A stretch of 64,000 nt of DNA from Sphingobium arseniciresistens (GCA_029167225.1 JARFNK010000001.1:248001-312000); one strand, 5' to 3'; counted from the stretch's first letter, positions 51,928 to 61,909 are shown. Program-made: numbers and translations. The notes: generated from the sequence alone by a model not told the origin.

Positions 51928-53862
51928 TCAGATTTCCAGCTGCGATCCCAGTTCCACCACGCGATTGGTGGGCAGCTTGAAGAATTCCATGGGGCTCTGC
52001 GCATTGCGCACCATCCAGGCGAACAGCTTTTCGCGCCAGATCGCCATGCCGGGCCTATCCGACGGGATCAGCGTCTGGCGGCTGAGGAAATAGCTGGTGC
52101 CCATCACCTGCAACGGCCCGCCGCACTGGTTGCAGGCCTTCATCGCGGCAGGAATATCCACCTCCTCCATGAATCCATGATGCAGGAACATCCGGTAGAA
52201 GCCGGCATCATAGGCGACCACCCGGATGCGCGCGTCTCGGCGGACCACCGGCACCCGCTCCGCCACCACCGTCAGGATGATGACGCGCTCATGCAGCACC
52301 TTGTTGTGCTTGACGTTGTGGAGCAGCGCAGGTGGCACGCCCTCTGCGGTCGAGGAGAGGAAGATCGCGACGCCCTCGACACGCGGCAGGCTCTTGTTGG
52401 TCGACGCGATGAACAACGCGAGGTCCATCGCATCCTCTTCCATCCTTGCGCGCATGATGCGGCGTCCCGTCGCCCAGGTCGTGAGCAGGACAAAGACGAT
52501 GGCGGCTACCAGCAGGGGGAACCAGCCGCCATCGGGGATCTTGGTGACGTTGGAGGCGAAGTAGAAACCGTCGACAAGCAGGAACATGCCCGTCACCGCG
52601 CCGGCGAGCAGCGGATGCCAGCGCCAGACCGCGAAGGTCAGCACGCCCAGCATGCAGGCGGTGATGAACATCGTGCCCGTCACCGCGATGCCATAGGCGG
52701 CGGCGAGATTGCTGGAGCTGCCGAAGCCGAGCGTCAGCAGGATGACCATGGTGAGCAGGGTCCAGTTGACCGCCGGCGAATAGATCTGCCCCGCGGCGGT
52801 GGCGCTGGTGTGGGTGAACTTGATGCGCGGCAGGAAACCAAGCTGCACCGCCTGCTGCGTGACCGAGAAGGCGCCAGAGATCACCGCCTGGCTGGCGATG
52901 ACGGTGGCGAGGGTGGCAAGGATGACCAGCGGCAGCCGCGCCCATTCCGGCGCCAGCAGGAAGAAGGGGTTTTCGACCGCGGCGGGATGTTCCAGCAGCA
53001 GCGCGCCCTGCCCCATATAGTTGAGCATCAGGCAGGGGAAGGCGACATAGAGCCAGGAGATGCTGATCGCCTTTCGCCCGAAATGGCCCATATCGGCGTA
53101 GAGTGCCTCGGCGCCCGTCACCGCCAGCACCACAGAGCCCAGCGCCAGGAAGGCAAGGCCCGGATCAAGGATGAAGAAGCGCGCGGCCCAGAGCGGGTTG
53201 ACGATCCCCAATATGTGCGGGTTGGCCATGATGCCGACGATCCCGAGCGCCGCAAGGACACCGAAATAAACCACCATCACCGGCCCGAACAGCGCCCCGA
53301 CCCGCGCCGTGCCATGGCTCTGGATCAGGAACAGCCCAAGCAGAATGACGATGGCGATGGGCATGATGAACGGGGTAAAGCCCGGATTGACGACGGTAAG
53401 CCCCTCGACGGCCGACAGCACCGAAATGGCCGGGGTGATGATCGCGTCGCCATAGAACAGTGCCGTCGCGACCACGCCGAGCATGGCGATCAGCGGCTTC
53501 CAGCGGGTCTTGCCCATGCTCCGGCTGATCAGCGCCAGCAACGCCATGCTGCCCCCCTCGCCCTCATTGTCGGCGCGCAGGACGATAAAGACATATTTGA
53601 TCGTGACGATCAGCGTCATCGTCCAGAAGATCAGCGACAATACGCCGAAAATATGCACGGGATCGACGGCCAGCGGATGGTGGCCGATGAAGCTCTCCTT
53701 CAGCGCATAGAGCGGCGACGTGCCGATATCGCCGAACACCACGCCCAGCGCGCCAAGCGCCAGGACCGGCAGGCTGCCGTGCACATGGCCGTGGTGCGCG
53801 CCATGTTGCGAACCGGGGTCCATGGCGTCGGGATGAGGATCTGCGACTGACATTAGCGGCAT
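51928..53862 (-). CDS. kup: Low-affinity potassium transporter Kup
   Basis: 644 residues from ATG 53862, about 12 membrane helices. [53 protein letters not shown] and [13 protein letters not shown] (end, ...[15 protein letters not shown]) are Kup signatures. It imports K+ with protons. The N terminus is His-rich ([13 protein letters not shown]). It is divergent from the polysaccharide gene at 54104. Confidence 0.94.
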   Translation of the reverse strand: MPLMSVADPHPDAMDPGSQHGAHHGHVHGSLPVLALGALGVVFGDIGTSPLYALKESFIGHHPLAVDPVHIFGVLSLIFWTMTLIVTIKYVFIVLRADNEGEGGSMALLALISRSMGKTRWKPLIAMLGVVATALFYGDAIITPAISVLSAVEGLTVVNPGFTPFIMPIAIVILLGLFLIQSHGTARVGALFGPVMVVYFGVLAALGIVGIMANPHILGIVNPLWAARFFILDPGLAFLALGSVVLAVTGAEALYADMGHFGRKAISISWLYVAFPCLMLNYMGQGALLLEHPAAVENPFFLLAPEWARLPLVILATLATVIASQAVISGAFSVTQQAVQLGFLPRIKFTHTSATAAGQIYSPAVNWTLLTMVILLTLGFGSSSNLAAAYGIAVTGTMFITACMLGVLTFAVWRWHPLLAGAVTGMFLLVDGFYFASNVTKIPDGGWFPLLVAAIVFVLLTTWATGRRIMRARMEEDAMDLALFIASTNKSLPRVEGVAIFLSSTAEGVPPALLHNVKHNKVLHERVIILTVVAERVPVVRRDARIRVVAYDAGFYRMFLHHGFMEEVDIPAAMKACNQCGGPLQVMGTSYFLSRQTLIPSDRPGMAIWREKLFAWMVRNAQSPMEFFKLPTNRVVELGSQLEI

Positions 53863-54010
53863 GTGGGATCGTCCCTTGGTGTGCGAATCGCCATGACACC
53901 CTCCGCACAGATTTGCCACATGCTTATGCAGTCGGCGAAGACCGGGCTACTTGGCGGCGGTCGTTAAACTCTTCGCGGAGAAGCGTCCCGCTTTGAAACC
54001 TCGCCATCTG

Positions 54011-54066
54011 CCATATGAATGGAAACCATATGGGTATTTGACTTGTTTGGAATTTCACTCCTATCT
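54011..54066 (+). promoter_or_regulatory. Promoter with CCATATG operator-like repeat before the polymerase/ligase gene
   Basis: TTGACT (54038-54043), 17 bases, CTATCT (54061-54066). Just upstream are two CCATATG copies (54011-54017 and 54026-54032), the second within the palindrome CCATATGG. The -10 is weak. Confidence 0.45.
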
Positions 54067-54103
54067 CCCCTGGGGGTGAACTGGATTGTGAGTATGTCGT
54101 CCA

Positions 54104-55474
54104 ATGCAAGCGTCGAATAACCGCTTTTCGGCTGATACGAAGCGCCCCCTCTTTGATGTTGGGGCAGCGGGTGAACCGATCCAGGCCGATGGCCGCTACA
54201 TCCTGTCGGTCATCTGCTTTGCCGCCGTCTTCGCGCTCGGCGCGCTCGGCCCGCTGATGACCTTTACAGGCGCGCTGGGCACCGGCGATGGCACCATGGG
54301 CCGCCAGATCGGCTATACGATCGTCTTCCTGCTTGCGATCTGGAGCCTCAACCCGATCCGCTATCCCAAGCGGCTACTGGCCGTGCCCATCCCCATCGTG
54401 ATCGCGCTCGGCTGGTTCTGGCTCAGCATCGCCTGGGCCATTGATCCGGGCGTCGCGGCGCGGCGCATCGCGCTCACCACCATGATCGTGCTCACCATCT
54501 TCGGCATGGTCCGCAGACTTGATTTCCCGGTGACGATCAAGGCGCTCAGGATCGTGATGGGCGTTTTGCTGATCGCCAATTTCATTGCGATTTTCGTCGA
54601 TCCCTCCTTCGCGATGCATGGCGACGAACAGACGCCCATCTATGACAAGACGCTCGACGGCATGTGGCGCGGCATCATGATCCACAAGAATTTCGCCGGT
54701 CCGGCCTGCGCCTATACGATCCTGCTGTTCCTCTTCGACCGCAAGAGCATCTCCTACTATATTTCCATCCCGGTCATCGCGGCCGCTTTCTACTTCTTGT
54801 TGCAGACGGGATCGAAGACGGCCGTCGGCCTCACCTTCATGGCGGCGGCCGTCGGGCTGGTGTTCGAATATTGGCCCCGGAAGAGCCGGGCCCCGGTCAT
54901 GATCACGCTGATGATCCTGTCGATCGCGGGCGCTGTCATCGCCTTTCTCTATAAGAATCCGCTGGCGGGCAATTTCACCGATCCCAAGGCGTTCACCGGC
55001 CGCCCGCTGATCTGGAAGGCCCTGTATTCCTATTGGGAAGACCATGCCTGGCTCGGCTCGGGCTATGGCTCCTTCTGGAATATCGGGCCGAACAGCCCGA
55101 TCAATCACTATGCCAGCGGCTGGGTGACGAAGATCGAGATCGGCCATAACGGCTTCATGGACCTGCTGACCCAGACCGGCATCATCGGCCTTGCCCTGGC
55201 GATCGCAGCCGCCGTCATCTATCCGATCGTCAGCCTGCTTACGCGCGAGGGCGACAGCGCACAGGGCGGCCTGCTCGCGGCGGTGCTGGCTTTCGCGATC
55301 ACCCATAATGCGACCGAGACCAGCCTGTTCGACCGGGATGCCATGTCGCAGCTGTTCCTCATGTTCGCGATCGCCGCGATCGTCTTCACGCAGGGGCGGT
55401 CACGTTTCCGCATGCCGATGTTCCAGCCATCCAAGGGCCGGGCGTCAATGCGGCACGGCAATCTGGGGTTCTGA
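54104..55474 (+). CDS. O-antigen ligase/polymerase-like membrane protein
   Basis: 456 residues with about ten hydrophobic segments and the Wzy_C/WaaL loop: MWRGIMIHKNFAGPACAY, then GSKTAVGLTFMAA, and a long periplasmic loop AFTGRPLIWKALYSYWEDHAWLGSGYGSFWN (in two parts) with the Arg/His pattern of O-antigen ligases, followed by GHNGFMDLLTQTGIIGLAL. It probably joins or polymerises polysaccharide units at the outer face of the inner membrane. It could serve O-antigen or exopolysaccharide. A glycosyltransferase gene follows after a gap with a decayed gene. Confidence 0.82.
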   Translation: MQASNNRFSADTKRPLFDVGAAGEPIQADGRYILSVICFAAVFALGALGPLMTFTGALGTGDGTMGRQIGYTIVFLLAIWSLNPIRYPKRLLAVPIPIVIALGWFWLSIAWAIDPGVAARRIALTTMIVLTIFGMVRRLDFPVTIKALRIVMGVLLIANFIAIFVDPSFAMHGDEQTPIYDKTLDGMWRGIMIHKNFAGPACAYTILLFLFDRKSISYYISIPVIAAAFYFLLQTGSKTAVGLTFMAAAVGLVFEYWPRKSRAPVMITLMILSIAGAVIAFLYKNPLAGNFTDPKAFTGRPLIWKALYSYWEDHAWLGSGYGSFWNIGPNSPINHYASGWVTKIEIGHNGFMDLLTQTGIIGLALAIAAAVIYPIVSLLTREGDSAQGGLLAAVLAFAITHNATETSLFDRDAMSQLFLMFAIAAIVFTQGRSRFRMPMFQPSKGRASMRHGNLGF

Positions 55475-55540
55475 CGCAGGCCGGGTGAACGACCGCTGGC
55501 CAGACGCATGGCCCGCGGCCCCCATGTCGGAAGAGGCCGT

Positions 55541-55870
55541 TCAGTGGGAACGTGACGGCCTCATTTGGACCGATGGCGCTTGAAAGAGCGCCAGCAGGCC
55601 GTCGACACCGGCAACCGGACGGTCAAGCGCGATCGGCTCGCTGACAATTTCCACATTGTCATCAATATTCATATGGATGGCGAGTTTCCGCGTTTCGCCC
55701 AACAGTTCCGGATTGACGCAAATCTGAAGAAAAACGGACTCTTTGGCGGCCCGCTCGGCAACATGCTGAAACAATCGCGAAATGCGATTCCATTTCTGCC
55801 CCCGCACGTCGACAAACAAGCCCTGCACAGATTGCCCCCTTATGATTTGCCAGTGAACCTGTGGCCGTTC
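55541..55870 (-). pseudogene. Probable remnant of a glycosyltransferase
   Basis: A minus-strand frame, open from 55870 to the stop at 55541, reads like the middle of a GT4-type enzyme: VHWQIIRGQSVQGLFVDV, GQKWNRISRLFQHVAER, ICVNPELLGETRKLA, DNVEIVSEPIALDRPV, GVDGLLALF. It has no ATG near its start (only GTG 55828), begins after a stop and ends early, with no more similarity on either side, so it looks like a decayed piece. The plus-strand frame over the same bases (55565-55888) has a less natural composition. Confidence 0.4.
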
Positions 55871-56152
55871 CTAACTGTCCCGGCTTAATATCCGGCTAAA
55901 CCCTTAGGTATATCCACTTCGGACTAATCAGCTGCACGGCCCGGAGCATTTATGTCATTCCTCATCAGACACGACATTGGCTTGCTGCAATGCAGCGATT
56001 CCCTTAACTGTCTGAAAGCATCGACGATTCGAATGGACGGTTACGAATAACGCCGCCTCTTGAGTGACCGAGGCCACCAACTATTTCATTTCTGTCCGAT
56101 CGTGACGTAAACGCTTGAACACAGACGCTGATCGATCCGGGGTTCAGCAAAC
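55871..56152. other. Intergenic region before the GT4 gene
   Basis: No gene was seen. It is less GC-rich than its surroundings and holds the palindrome GCTGCA-A-TGCAGC (55984-55996). A promoter for the glycosyltransferase is expected here but no clear -35/-10 pair was found. Confidence 0.4.
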
Positions 56153-57322
56153 ATGCGAGGAAATATGCACAGCGTTGCGGAGCAACAAAAGGTCAACTGG
56201 CGCCAAAGCGAAGTGATCTCTGTGCCAGATCAGCGCAAGTTGATCATTCTCGGCATCAGGGGCATTCCCGCCGCGCATGGCGGCTTTGAAACCTTTGCCG
56301 AGCGACTGGCGCTGTGGATGCGTGACGCGGGCTGGGAAGTCACCGTCTATTGCCAGGGCAGCGACAGCGGCAAGCGCGAGGAGAGCGTGTGGGAAGGCAT
56401 TCGCCGCATCCACATCCCCGTTAAGCTGGACAATGCGCCGGGGACCATCGAATTCGACTATAAAGCCACGAAAGACGCGCTCAAACAGCCCGGCATCGTC
56501 CTGACGCTCGGCTATAATACCGGCTTCCTTTCGACGTGGCTGCGGATGAAGGGCCGCACCAACTATATCAACATGGACGGCCTGGAATGGAAGCGCGCGA
56601 AATATGCGTTCGGCCCCAAGGCGTTCCTGTGGGTCAACGAGCGGCTGGCCGCGATGTCCGGCACAAAGCTGATCGCCGATCATCCCGCCATTGCGGATCA
56701 TCTTGCGACCCGGACGAAGCGCGACCGCATCACCGTCATCCCCTATGGCGCGCATGACATCACCCAGGCGGACCACAGCGCGCTCGAGCCGCTGGGGCTG
56801 GCCGATACATCCTTCTTCACGGTGATCGCCCGACCGGAGCCGGAAAACTCGGTCTTGGAGATCGTGCGGGCCTTTTCAGAGAAGCCACGCGGGTGCAAGC
56901 TCGCCGTGCTGGGCCGCTACAGCGAATCCCACGCCTACCAGGCCGAGGTGCTGGCGGCGGCCGGCCCCGAAGTGGTGTTCACCGGCCCGGTCTATGACAG
57001 TCGCAGCGTTTCGGCGCTGCGCTTCTACAGCCTCGCCTACATCCACGGCCATCAGGTGGGCGGCACCAATCCGTCGCTCGTCGAGGCGTTGGGCGCGGGC
57101 AACGCCGTCATCGCGCATGAAAATCCGTTCAACCGCTGGGTTGCCGGTGAGGCGGGCCTGTATTTTTTCGACCAGAAAAGCTGCGAGCAGCATATCAGCC
57201 ACATCATCGAGGATGAGATGCTCCGCAAGAAACTGAGCGCCGCGGCCCGTGCGCGTTGGGCAGACGGCCTCACCTGGCCCGACATCCTGACCAGTTACCA
57301 GAAGCTGCTCGAAGGCGCCTGA
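56153..57322 (+). CDS. Glycosyltransferase, GT4/DUF1972 type
   Basis: 389 residues with the GT-B fold. The N-terminal LIILGIRGIPAAHGGFETFAERLA is the DUF1972 start seen in rhamnosyltransferase-like enzymes. TLGYNTGFL and NMDGLEWKRAKY follow. The C-terminal half has VVFTGPVYDSRSV and GHQVGGTNPSLVEALGAGNAVIA, where Glu is the usual donor-binding residue. It probably adds a sugar to a lipid-linked polysaccharide in the cytoplasm, as part of the locus with the polymerase-like gene. The terminator behind it ends the unit. Confidence 0.85.
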   Translation: MRGNMHSVAEQQKVNWRQSEVISVPDQRKLIILGIRGIPAAHGGFETFAERLALWMRDAGWEVTVYCQGSDSGKREESVWEGIRRIHIPVKLDNAPGTIEFDYKATKDALKQPGIVLTLGYNTGFLSTWLRMKGRTNYINMDGLEWKRAKYAFGPKAFLWVNERLAAMSGTKLIADHPAIADHLATRTKRDRITVIPYGAHDITQADHSALEPLGLADTSFFTVIARPEPENSVLEIVRAFSEKPRGCKLAVLGRYSESHAYQAEVLAAAGPEVVFTGPVYDSRSVSALRFYSLAYIHGHQVGGTNPSLVEALGAGNAVIAHENPFNRWVAGEAGLYFFDQKSCEQHISHIIEDEMLRKKLSAAARARWADGLTWPDILTSYQKLLEGA

Positions 57323-57344
57323 ACGATTGCAGCAGGCACAGGAA

Positions 57345-57375
57345 AGGGGCGGCCCGGCATTCCGGGACCGCCCCT
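57345..57375 (+). terminator. Terminator after the GT4 gene
   Basis: GGGGCGG (57346-57352) pairs with CCGCCCC (57368-57374), and CCGG/CCGG pair inside. AAA precedes the stem and a single T follows, so it is weak. Confidence 0.55.
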
Positions 57376-57444
57376 CCATCACGTCTTCGTCCTATCGCCA
57401 TTGGCCATATCGCGACCTGTCATGGCGGAGAATGAAGACCGCTG

Positions 57445-57882
57445 TCAGGCACCGCCCGTCAGGAACTTCACCAGTTCCTCCTTCGTGACTGCGGTGCTCT
57501 TGTCCTTATCTGCAGTCGTAAAAGCGCCATCAGCCCATGCCGTGACCTGCGCGGGCGGCAGGCTCTGGCCGGTGGTCTTCATTTCCTGATCCTTCAGGGC
57601 AACCATCCATTTGCCGAATTCCGCCTTTTCGAGCTGGCCGGATTTGTCGGCGTCATAGGCCGGGAATTCGGTGTCGACGATCGACGCGACATCGGTTGCA
57701 GGCGCTGGTTGAGCTTGCGCCGTCGCGGCGCCCTGTGCTGCAGCCGGATCCTGGGCGGGCGCTGGCGCCTGCTGGGCGGGCATGCTGGCCGCGTCGGGGG
57801 CCTGCTGGGCGGGCGCTGCGTCCTGTGCGATGGCGGGCGCAGCAATCATCAGAGCGGTCGTGCAAAAAAGTGTACGGATCAT
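57445..57882 (-). CDS. Secreted EF-hand protein (second)
   Basis: 145 residues. Signal peptide MIRTLFCTTALMIAAPAIA, then a long Ala/Pro/Gln-rich stretch to about residue 65, then an EF-hand pair: DADKSGQLEKAE is clear, and the second (DKDKSTAVTKEE) is degenerate, with Thr at the Gly position. Calcium binding is likely for the first loop. It is unrelated in sequence to the five-loop protein at 51052 outside the loops. It is a single gene with no near partner. Confidence 0.8.
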   Translation of the reverse strand: MIRTLFCTTALMIAAPAIAQDAAPAQQAPDAASMPAQQAPAPAQDPAAAQGAATAQAQPAPATDVASIVDTEFPAYDADKSGQLEKAEFGKWMVALKDQEMKTTGQSLPPAQVTAWADGAFTTADKDKSTAVTKEELVKFLTGGA

Positions 57883-58187
57883 GATGACATCCTCCTTCTA
57901 AATGCAGTGCCGGCCATTCAGTCATGTCAGCAAATTCTGACCTTCAGGCCTTTGCACGATCAATCTTCCGCCACGCTCTGCCGTTCCATGAACGGATGTT
58001 CATTCAACCATCCTGCCCCTCAAACCCTGTCGACTCGTCGCCTCATCCTTTTCCATTCGCGACGAACCGAAAGAATTTGGTGCGATGCCAGCGGATTGAC
58101 TTGATGGGCCATCACCGATTTGCCCTGTTCCGCGCACGCTGCTAGGCGGCGCGCATCCCTTCAGCCCTTCCACCGACAGGATTCGCC
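57883..58187. other. Intergenic region before purB
   Basis: About 305 bp between divergent genes. No gene, repeat or strong -35/-10 pair was recognised; the purB promoter must lie here. Confidence 0.5.
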
Positions 58188-59498
58188 ATGGTCCCGCGTT
58201 ATGCCCGCCCCGAAATGACAGCCATCTGGGAGCCGGAAGCCCGCTTCCGCATCTGGTTCGAGATCGAGGCGCACGCGACCGACGCGCTGGCCGAACTGGG
58301 CGTCGTGCCCAAGTCGGCGGCCAAGGCGCTGTGGGACTGGTGGGCGACCAACCCCGTCATCGACGTGCCGGCGATCGACGCGATCGAGGCTGTGACGAAG
58401 CATGACGTGATCGCGTTCCTCACCTGGGTCGCGGAGAATGTGGGCGAGGAAGCCCGCTTCATGCACCAGGGCATGACCAGTTCCGACGTACTCGACACCT
58501 GCCTTTCGGTGCAGCTGGTCAAGGCGACCGACATCCTGCTGGCCGATCTCGACAAGCTGCTCGAGGTCATCAAGCGCCGTGCCTTTGAACACAAGCTGAC
58601 ACCGACCATCGGCCGCAGCCACGGCATCCATGCCGAGCCCGTGACCTTCGGCCTGAAGATGGCAGAGGCCTATGCCGAATTCTCGCGCTGCAAGGCCCGC
58701 TTGCTTGCCGCGCGCGCGGACATCGCCACCTGCGCGATCTCCGGCGCGGTCGGCACCTTCGCCAATATCGATCCCAGCGTGGAACAGCATGTCGCAGACA
58801 AGCTGGGCCTCGCCATCGAGCCCGTGTCGACCCAGGTGATCCCGCGCGATCGCCACGCCATGTATTTCGCGACACTGGGCGTCATCGCCTCCTCCATCGA
58901 GCGGCTGTCGATCGAGGTCCGCCACCTGCAGCGCACCGAAGTGCTGGAGGCCGAGGAATATTTCTCGCCCGGCCAGAAGGGCTCGTCGGCCATGCCGCAC
59001 AAGCGCAACCCGGTGCTGACCGAGAACCTGACCGGCCTTGCCCGCATGATCCGCAGCTATGCGATGCCGGCGATGGAAAATGTGGCGCTGTGGCATGAGC
59101 GGGACATCTCGCACAGCTCGGTCGAGCGCTATATCGGCCCGGACGCGACCATCACGCTCGATTTCGCGCTCGGCCGCCTGACCGGCGTGATCGACAAGCT
59201 GCTCGTCTACCCTGAGCGTATGATGAAGAATCTCGACAAGATGGGCGGCCTCGTCCACTCGCAGCGCGTGCTGCTGGCCCTGACCCAGGCGGGTGCCAGC
59301 CGCGAGCAGAGCTATGTGCTGGTACAGCGCAACGCGATGAAGGTGTGGGAGTCCGATGGCGCGCTGTCGCTGCTGGAACTGCTCAAGGCCGATGCGGACG
59401 TCACCGCCTTCCTTTCCCCCGAGGCGATCGAGGAGAAGTTCGACCTCGGCTATCATCTGAAGCATGTCGACACGATCTTCGACCGCGTCTTTGGCTGA
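58188..59498 (+). CDS. purB: Adenylosuccinate lyase
   Basis: Catalyses two fumarate-releasing steps in purine synthesis (SAICAR to AICAR, and adenylosuccinate to AMP). 436 residues. The fumarase/lyase signature GSSAMPHKRNP lies near residue 265, with TSSDVLDTC (residues 99-107) and GRSHGIHAEP earlier. The start MVPRYARPEMTAIW is typical of the shorter bacterial type. Downstream genes follow after a 94-bp gap. Confidence 0.96.
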   Translation: MVPRYARPEMTAIWEPEARFRIWFEIEAHATDALAELGVVPKSAAKALWDWWATNPVIDVPAIDAIEAVTKHDVIAFLTWVAENVGEEARFMHQGMTSSDVLDTCLSVQLVKATDILLADLDKLLEVIKRRAFEHKLTPTIGRSHGIHAEPVTFGLKMAEAYAEFSRCKARLLAARADIATCAISGAVGTFANIDPSVEQHVADKLGLAIEPVSTQVIPRDRHAMYFATLGVIASSIERLSIEVRHLQRTEVLEAEEYFSPGQKGSSAMPHKRNPVLTENLTGLARMIRSYAMPAMENVALWHERDISHSSVERYIGPDATITLDFALGRLTGVIDKLLVYPERMMKNLDKMGGLVHSQRVLLALTQAGASREQSYVLVQRNAMKVWESDGALSLLELLKADADVTAFLSPEAIEEKFDLGYHLKHVDTIFDRVFG

Positions 59499-59592
59499 GC
59501 GTGAGACAGACTGGCGCGAAGGCTGGCCAGCGCAAGGATTATCCCCTAGACTGATGCGTATCTGCAACAGAAACGGGGAGCGATAAGGCGAG

Positions 59593-60030
59593 ATGCAGTT
59601 CCTGAAGACCGCCTTCTGGGTGATCCTTGCGGTCGCCGTCGCGCTATTTTGCAAGGCCAACCATCGCCCGCTCGACATCAAGCTGTGGGGCGATTTCGTC
59701 TGGTCGACCAAGACCTGGTTCCCGATCCTGATCGCCTTCGTGCTCGGCGCGGTGCCCTTCTGGGCGTTCGGCAGGGCGGCGCGCTGGCGGTTGCAGAAGC
59801 GGCTGGACAGCACGGAACGCGCGCTGGCCAGCGCGACGGCCGCCGCCGCCCCGCCGCCCGAAGCCCCGGTGGCTGATGCCCTGCCCGCCGATGCCGCGCC
59901 GACATTCGCCGCCGCTCCCGTGCTCAATACCGCCCCCCATCATCCTGCTGCCCCTGCGCCTATTTCTTCCAGCGCGCCTTCATCGGCGCCGCTTCCCACA
60001 ACCAGCCCCACCCAAGAGACCTTGTTATGA
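59593..60030 (+). CDS. LapA/DUF1049-like inner-membrane protein
   Basis: 145 residues with two N-terminal membrane helices (FWVILAVAVALFCKANH and WFPILIAFVLGAVPFWAFG) and a long Ala/Pro-rich cytoplasmic tail. This is the LapA layout; in other bacteria LapA works with LapB in controlling lipopolysaccharide synthesis. LapB is not next to it. Its stop overlaps the pyrF start by four bases, so they are coupled. Confidence 0.75.
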   Translation: MQFLKTAFWVILAVAVALFCKANHRPLDIKLWGDFVWSTKTWFPILIAFVLGAVPFWAFGRAARWRLQKRLDSTERALASATAAAAPPPEAPVADALPADAAPTFAAAPVLNTAPHHPAAPAPISSSAPSSAPLPTTSPTQETLL

Positions 60031-60701
60031 CCAGCCCGATCTATGTCGCCGTGGACACGCCCGATCTTGAAGCCGCGAAAGCGCTGGCGGGCCGCGTGCG
60101 CCATCATGTCGGCGGGCTGAAGCTGGGCCTCGAATTCTTCTGCGCCAATGGCCATCACGGCGTGCATGAGATGATGAAGTTCGGCCTGCCGATCTTCCTC
60201 GACCTCAAGCTGCACGACATCCCCAACACCGTCGCCAAGGCGGTGCAGGCGCTGCACCTGCTGGAGCCTGCCATCCTGACCGTGCATGCCTCGGGCGGCC
60301 GGGCGATGCTGGAGGACGCAAAGGCGGCCGCCGGTCTCAATACCAAGGTGGTGGCCGTCACCGTGCTCACCAGCCTCGACAATCATGACCTGACCGACAT
60401 CGGCGTGCGCGCCTCCGCGCAGGAACAGGTGGAGCGCCTGGCCGATCTCGCCCGCAGCGCCGGGCTCGACGGGATCGTCTGTTCCGGCGATGAAGTGGCT
60501 GCCGCCAAGCGGGCATGGACAGACGGTTTCTTCGTCGTCCCCGGCGTGCGCCCGGCCGGGGGCACCATGGGCGACCAGAAGCGCGCCGTGACCCCGCGCG
60601 AGGCGCTGGACCGCGGTGCCTCCATCCTGGTCGTCGGCCGCCCGATCAGCCTCGCGCCCGACCCGGACATCGCCGCGCGCGAGATCGAGGCGACGCTTTA
60701 G
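60027..60701 (+). CDS. pyrF: Orotidine 5'-phosphate decarboxylase
   Basis: Last step of UMP synthesis. 224 residues; the catalytic D59-x-K61-x-x-D64 lies in FLDLKLHDIPNTVA. GVRPAGGTMGDQKRAVTPREAL and ASILVVGRPI provide the phosphate-binding part. It is translationally coupled to the LapA-like gene and followed by a dispersed repeat. Confidence 0.95.
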   Translation: MTSPIYVAVDTPDLEAAKALAGRVRHHVGGLKLGLEFFCANGHHGVHEMMKFGLPIFLDLKLHDIPNTVAKAVQALHLLEPAILTVHASGGRAMLEDAKAAAGLNTKVVAVTVLTSLDNHDLTDIGVRASAQEQVERLADLARSAGLDGIVCSGDEVAAAKRAWTDGFFVVPGVRPAGGTMGDQKRAVTPREALDRGASILVVGRPISLAPDPDIAAREIEATL

Positions 60702-60710
60702 GTCATCTGA

Positions 60711-60792
60711 AACGTCGGGCGGAGCGTGTCGAAGCCCGGTTTTTGCATGTCGAAGAGAAGGACCGCCCTTCGACAAGACGAAGGCGAACGGG
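60711..60792. repeat. Dispersed palindromic repeat, copy 4
   Basis: Arms with GTGTCGAAGCCCGG and CCGCCCTTCGACAAGACGAA, of the same family as 641-724. It fills the gap between pyrF and the MAPEG gene. Confidence 0.65.
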
Positions 60793-60832
60793 AAAGACAA
60801 TTCATAGCGCCACATGAGGAGTTTGAACGACG

Positions 60833-61228
60833 ATGCCTGTTGAACTCACCATCCTCGCACTCGGCGCCGTGCTCCTGCTCGTCCACATCTTCGCCGCCGC
60901 ACATGTGAAAACGAAGCAATATGGCACCGATTGGAACATGGGTGCCCGCGACGAGACGTTGCCGCCACTCAACCCGGTGGCAGGCCGACTGGTCCGTGCC
61001 CAAGCCAATTTCCAGGAGACCTTCCCGATCGCCATCGTCGCCCTGCTGGGCGTAGTGCTGGCGGACCGCACGAGCGATTGGACCGCGATCGGCGCCGGCA
61101 TCTGGCTGGGCGCGCGCATCGTCTACCTGCCGCTCTATGGCTTTGGCGTGCCGAAGGTTCGCACGCTCGTCTTCCTCGTCAGTGTCGTTGGGCTCGGCAT
61201 GGCACTCTGGCCGCTGCTGCGAGGTTAG
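60833..61228 (+). CDS. MAPEG family membrane protein
   Basis: 131 residues with about four hydrophobic helices. LVRAQANFQETFPIAIVALL is the MAPEG motif, with Arg, Asn and Glu in the usual glutathione-site positions. Bacterial members are poorly characterised; some conjugate glutathione. It is a single gene after the repeat. Confidence 0.82.
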   Translation: MPVELTILALGAVLLLVHIFAAAHVKTKQYGTDWNMGARDETLPPLNPVAGRLVRAQANFQETFPIAIVALLGVVLADRTSDWTAIGAGIWLGARIVYLPLYGFGVPKVRTLVFLVSVVGLGMALWPLLRG

Positions 61229-61425
61229 GATCGCCAGTGACGATCGGGATCGCCCTCGTATCTTGGCCCTCCACGATCCGGCGGCGCCTCCGGTCGGTGC
61301 GCGCCGAAATCGCTCCCTGTTTGAACGCTGCGGATAGGAGCGCTCACAGCAGCGCCGATGGCAGCAAGCCCGAACCCGCCTAGATGATTATCCACGGCGG
61401 CCGTGCAAAACGGCGCACAAACGAA

Positions 61426-61449
61426 AAGGGGCGCCCGTGGGCGCCCCTT
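61426..61449 (-). terminator. Terminator after rpmE
   Basis: On the minus strand AAGGGGCGCCC and GGGCGCCCCTT form an 11-bp stem around a two-base loop, followed by TTCGTTT. The region 61229-61491 has no gene. Confidence 0.8.
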
Positions 61450-61491
61450 GCATGTCGGTCGGCGCGGATGAGCGCGCCGGCACCGGACAGC

Positions 61492-61716
61492 TTACTTCTT
61501 GAGCGTAAGGCCGCCGAAGCGCTTGTTGAAGCGTGCAACCTGGCCACCCTGATCAAGCTGGCGTGTGCCGCCCGTCCATGCCGGATGCGACTTGGGATCG
61601 ATGTCGAGCGCCATCGTGTCGCCTTCCTTGCCCCAGGTCGAACGGGTCTGGAAGGTCGTGCCATCGGTCATCTGGATGGTGATGAAGTGGTAGTCGGGAT
61701 GCGTGTTGGTCTTCAT
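61492..61716 (-). CDS. rpmE: Ribosomal protein bL31 (cysteine-free form)
   Basis: 74 residues from ATG 61716. [41 protein letters not shown] and [13 protein letters not shown] are bL31 pattern. The four zinc cysteines of the C+ form are absent (no Cys at all), so this is the zinc-independent type. The gene is monocistronic, with a strong terminator; 180 bp separate it from fabZ. Confidence 0.93.
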   Translation of the reverse strand: MKTNTHPDYHFITIQMTDGTTFQTRSTWGKEGDTMALDIDPKSHPAWTGGTRQLDQGGQVARFNKRFGGLTLKK

Positions 61717-61909
61717 GTCTTGCTCCATGGGTGGCCGGTTCCGACCGGCACTGGATGCTTCAGGGATTCGTGCGAAGCGCCGCCGTTAGCGCTTTGGCGG
61801 CCGCAAATCAAGATGTGGCGACCAGCCAGACGGTCGGCGGGGTGCATATCGGGGAGCAACGACGCACCAGATGGTCGCGCAGGCCCTCCCCGACCATGCT
61901 TGCCACGCG

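Noticed and set aside
50182-53850. Plus-strand open frame of 1222 codons opposite kup, the EF-hand gene and the response regulator
   Set aside because: It is a GC-rich antisense artefact rich in Arg, His and Asp with no domain pattern, and it covers three well-supported genes.
55565-55888. Plus-strand 107-codon frame as a gene
   Set aside because: It has no match known to me; the opposite frame has more natural protein text and the region looks decayed.
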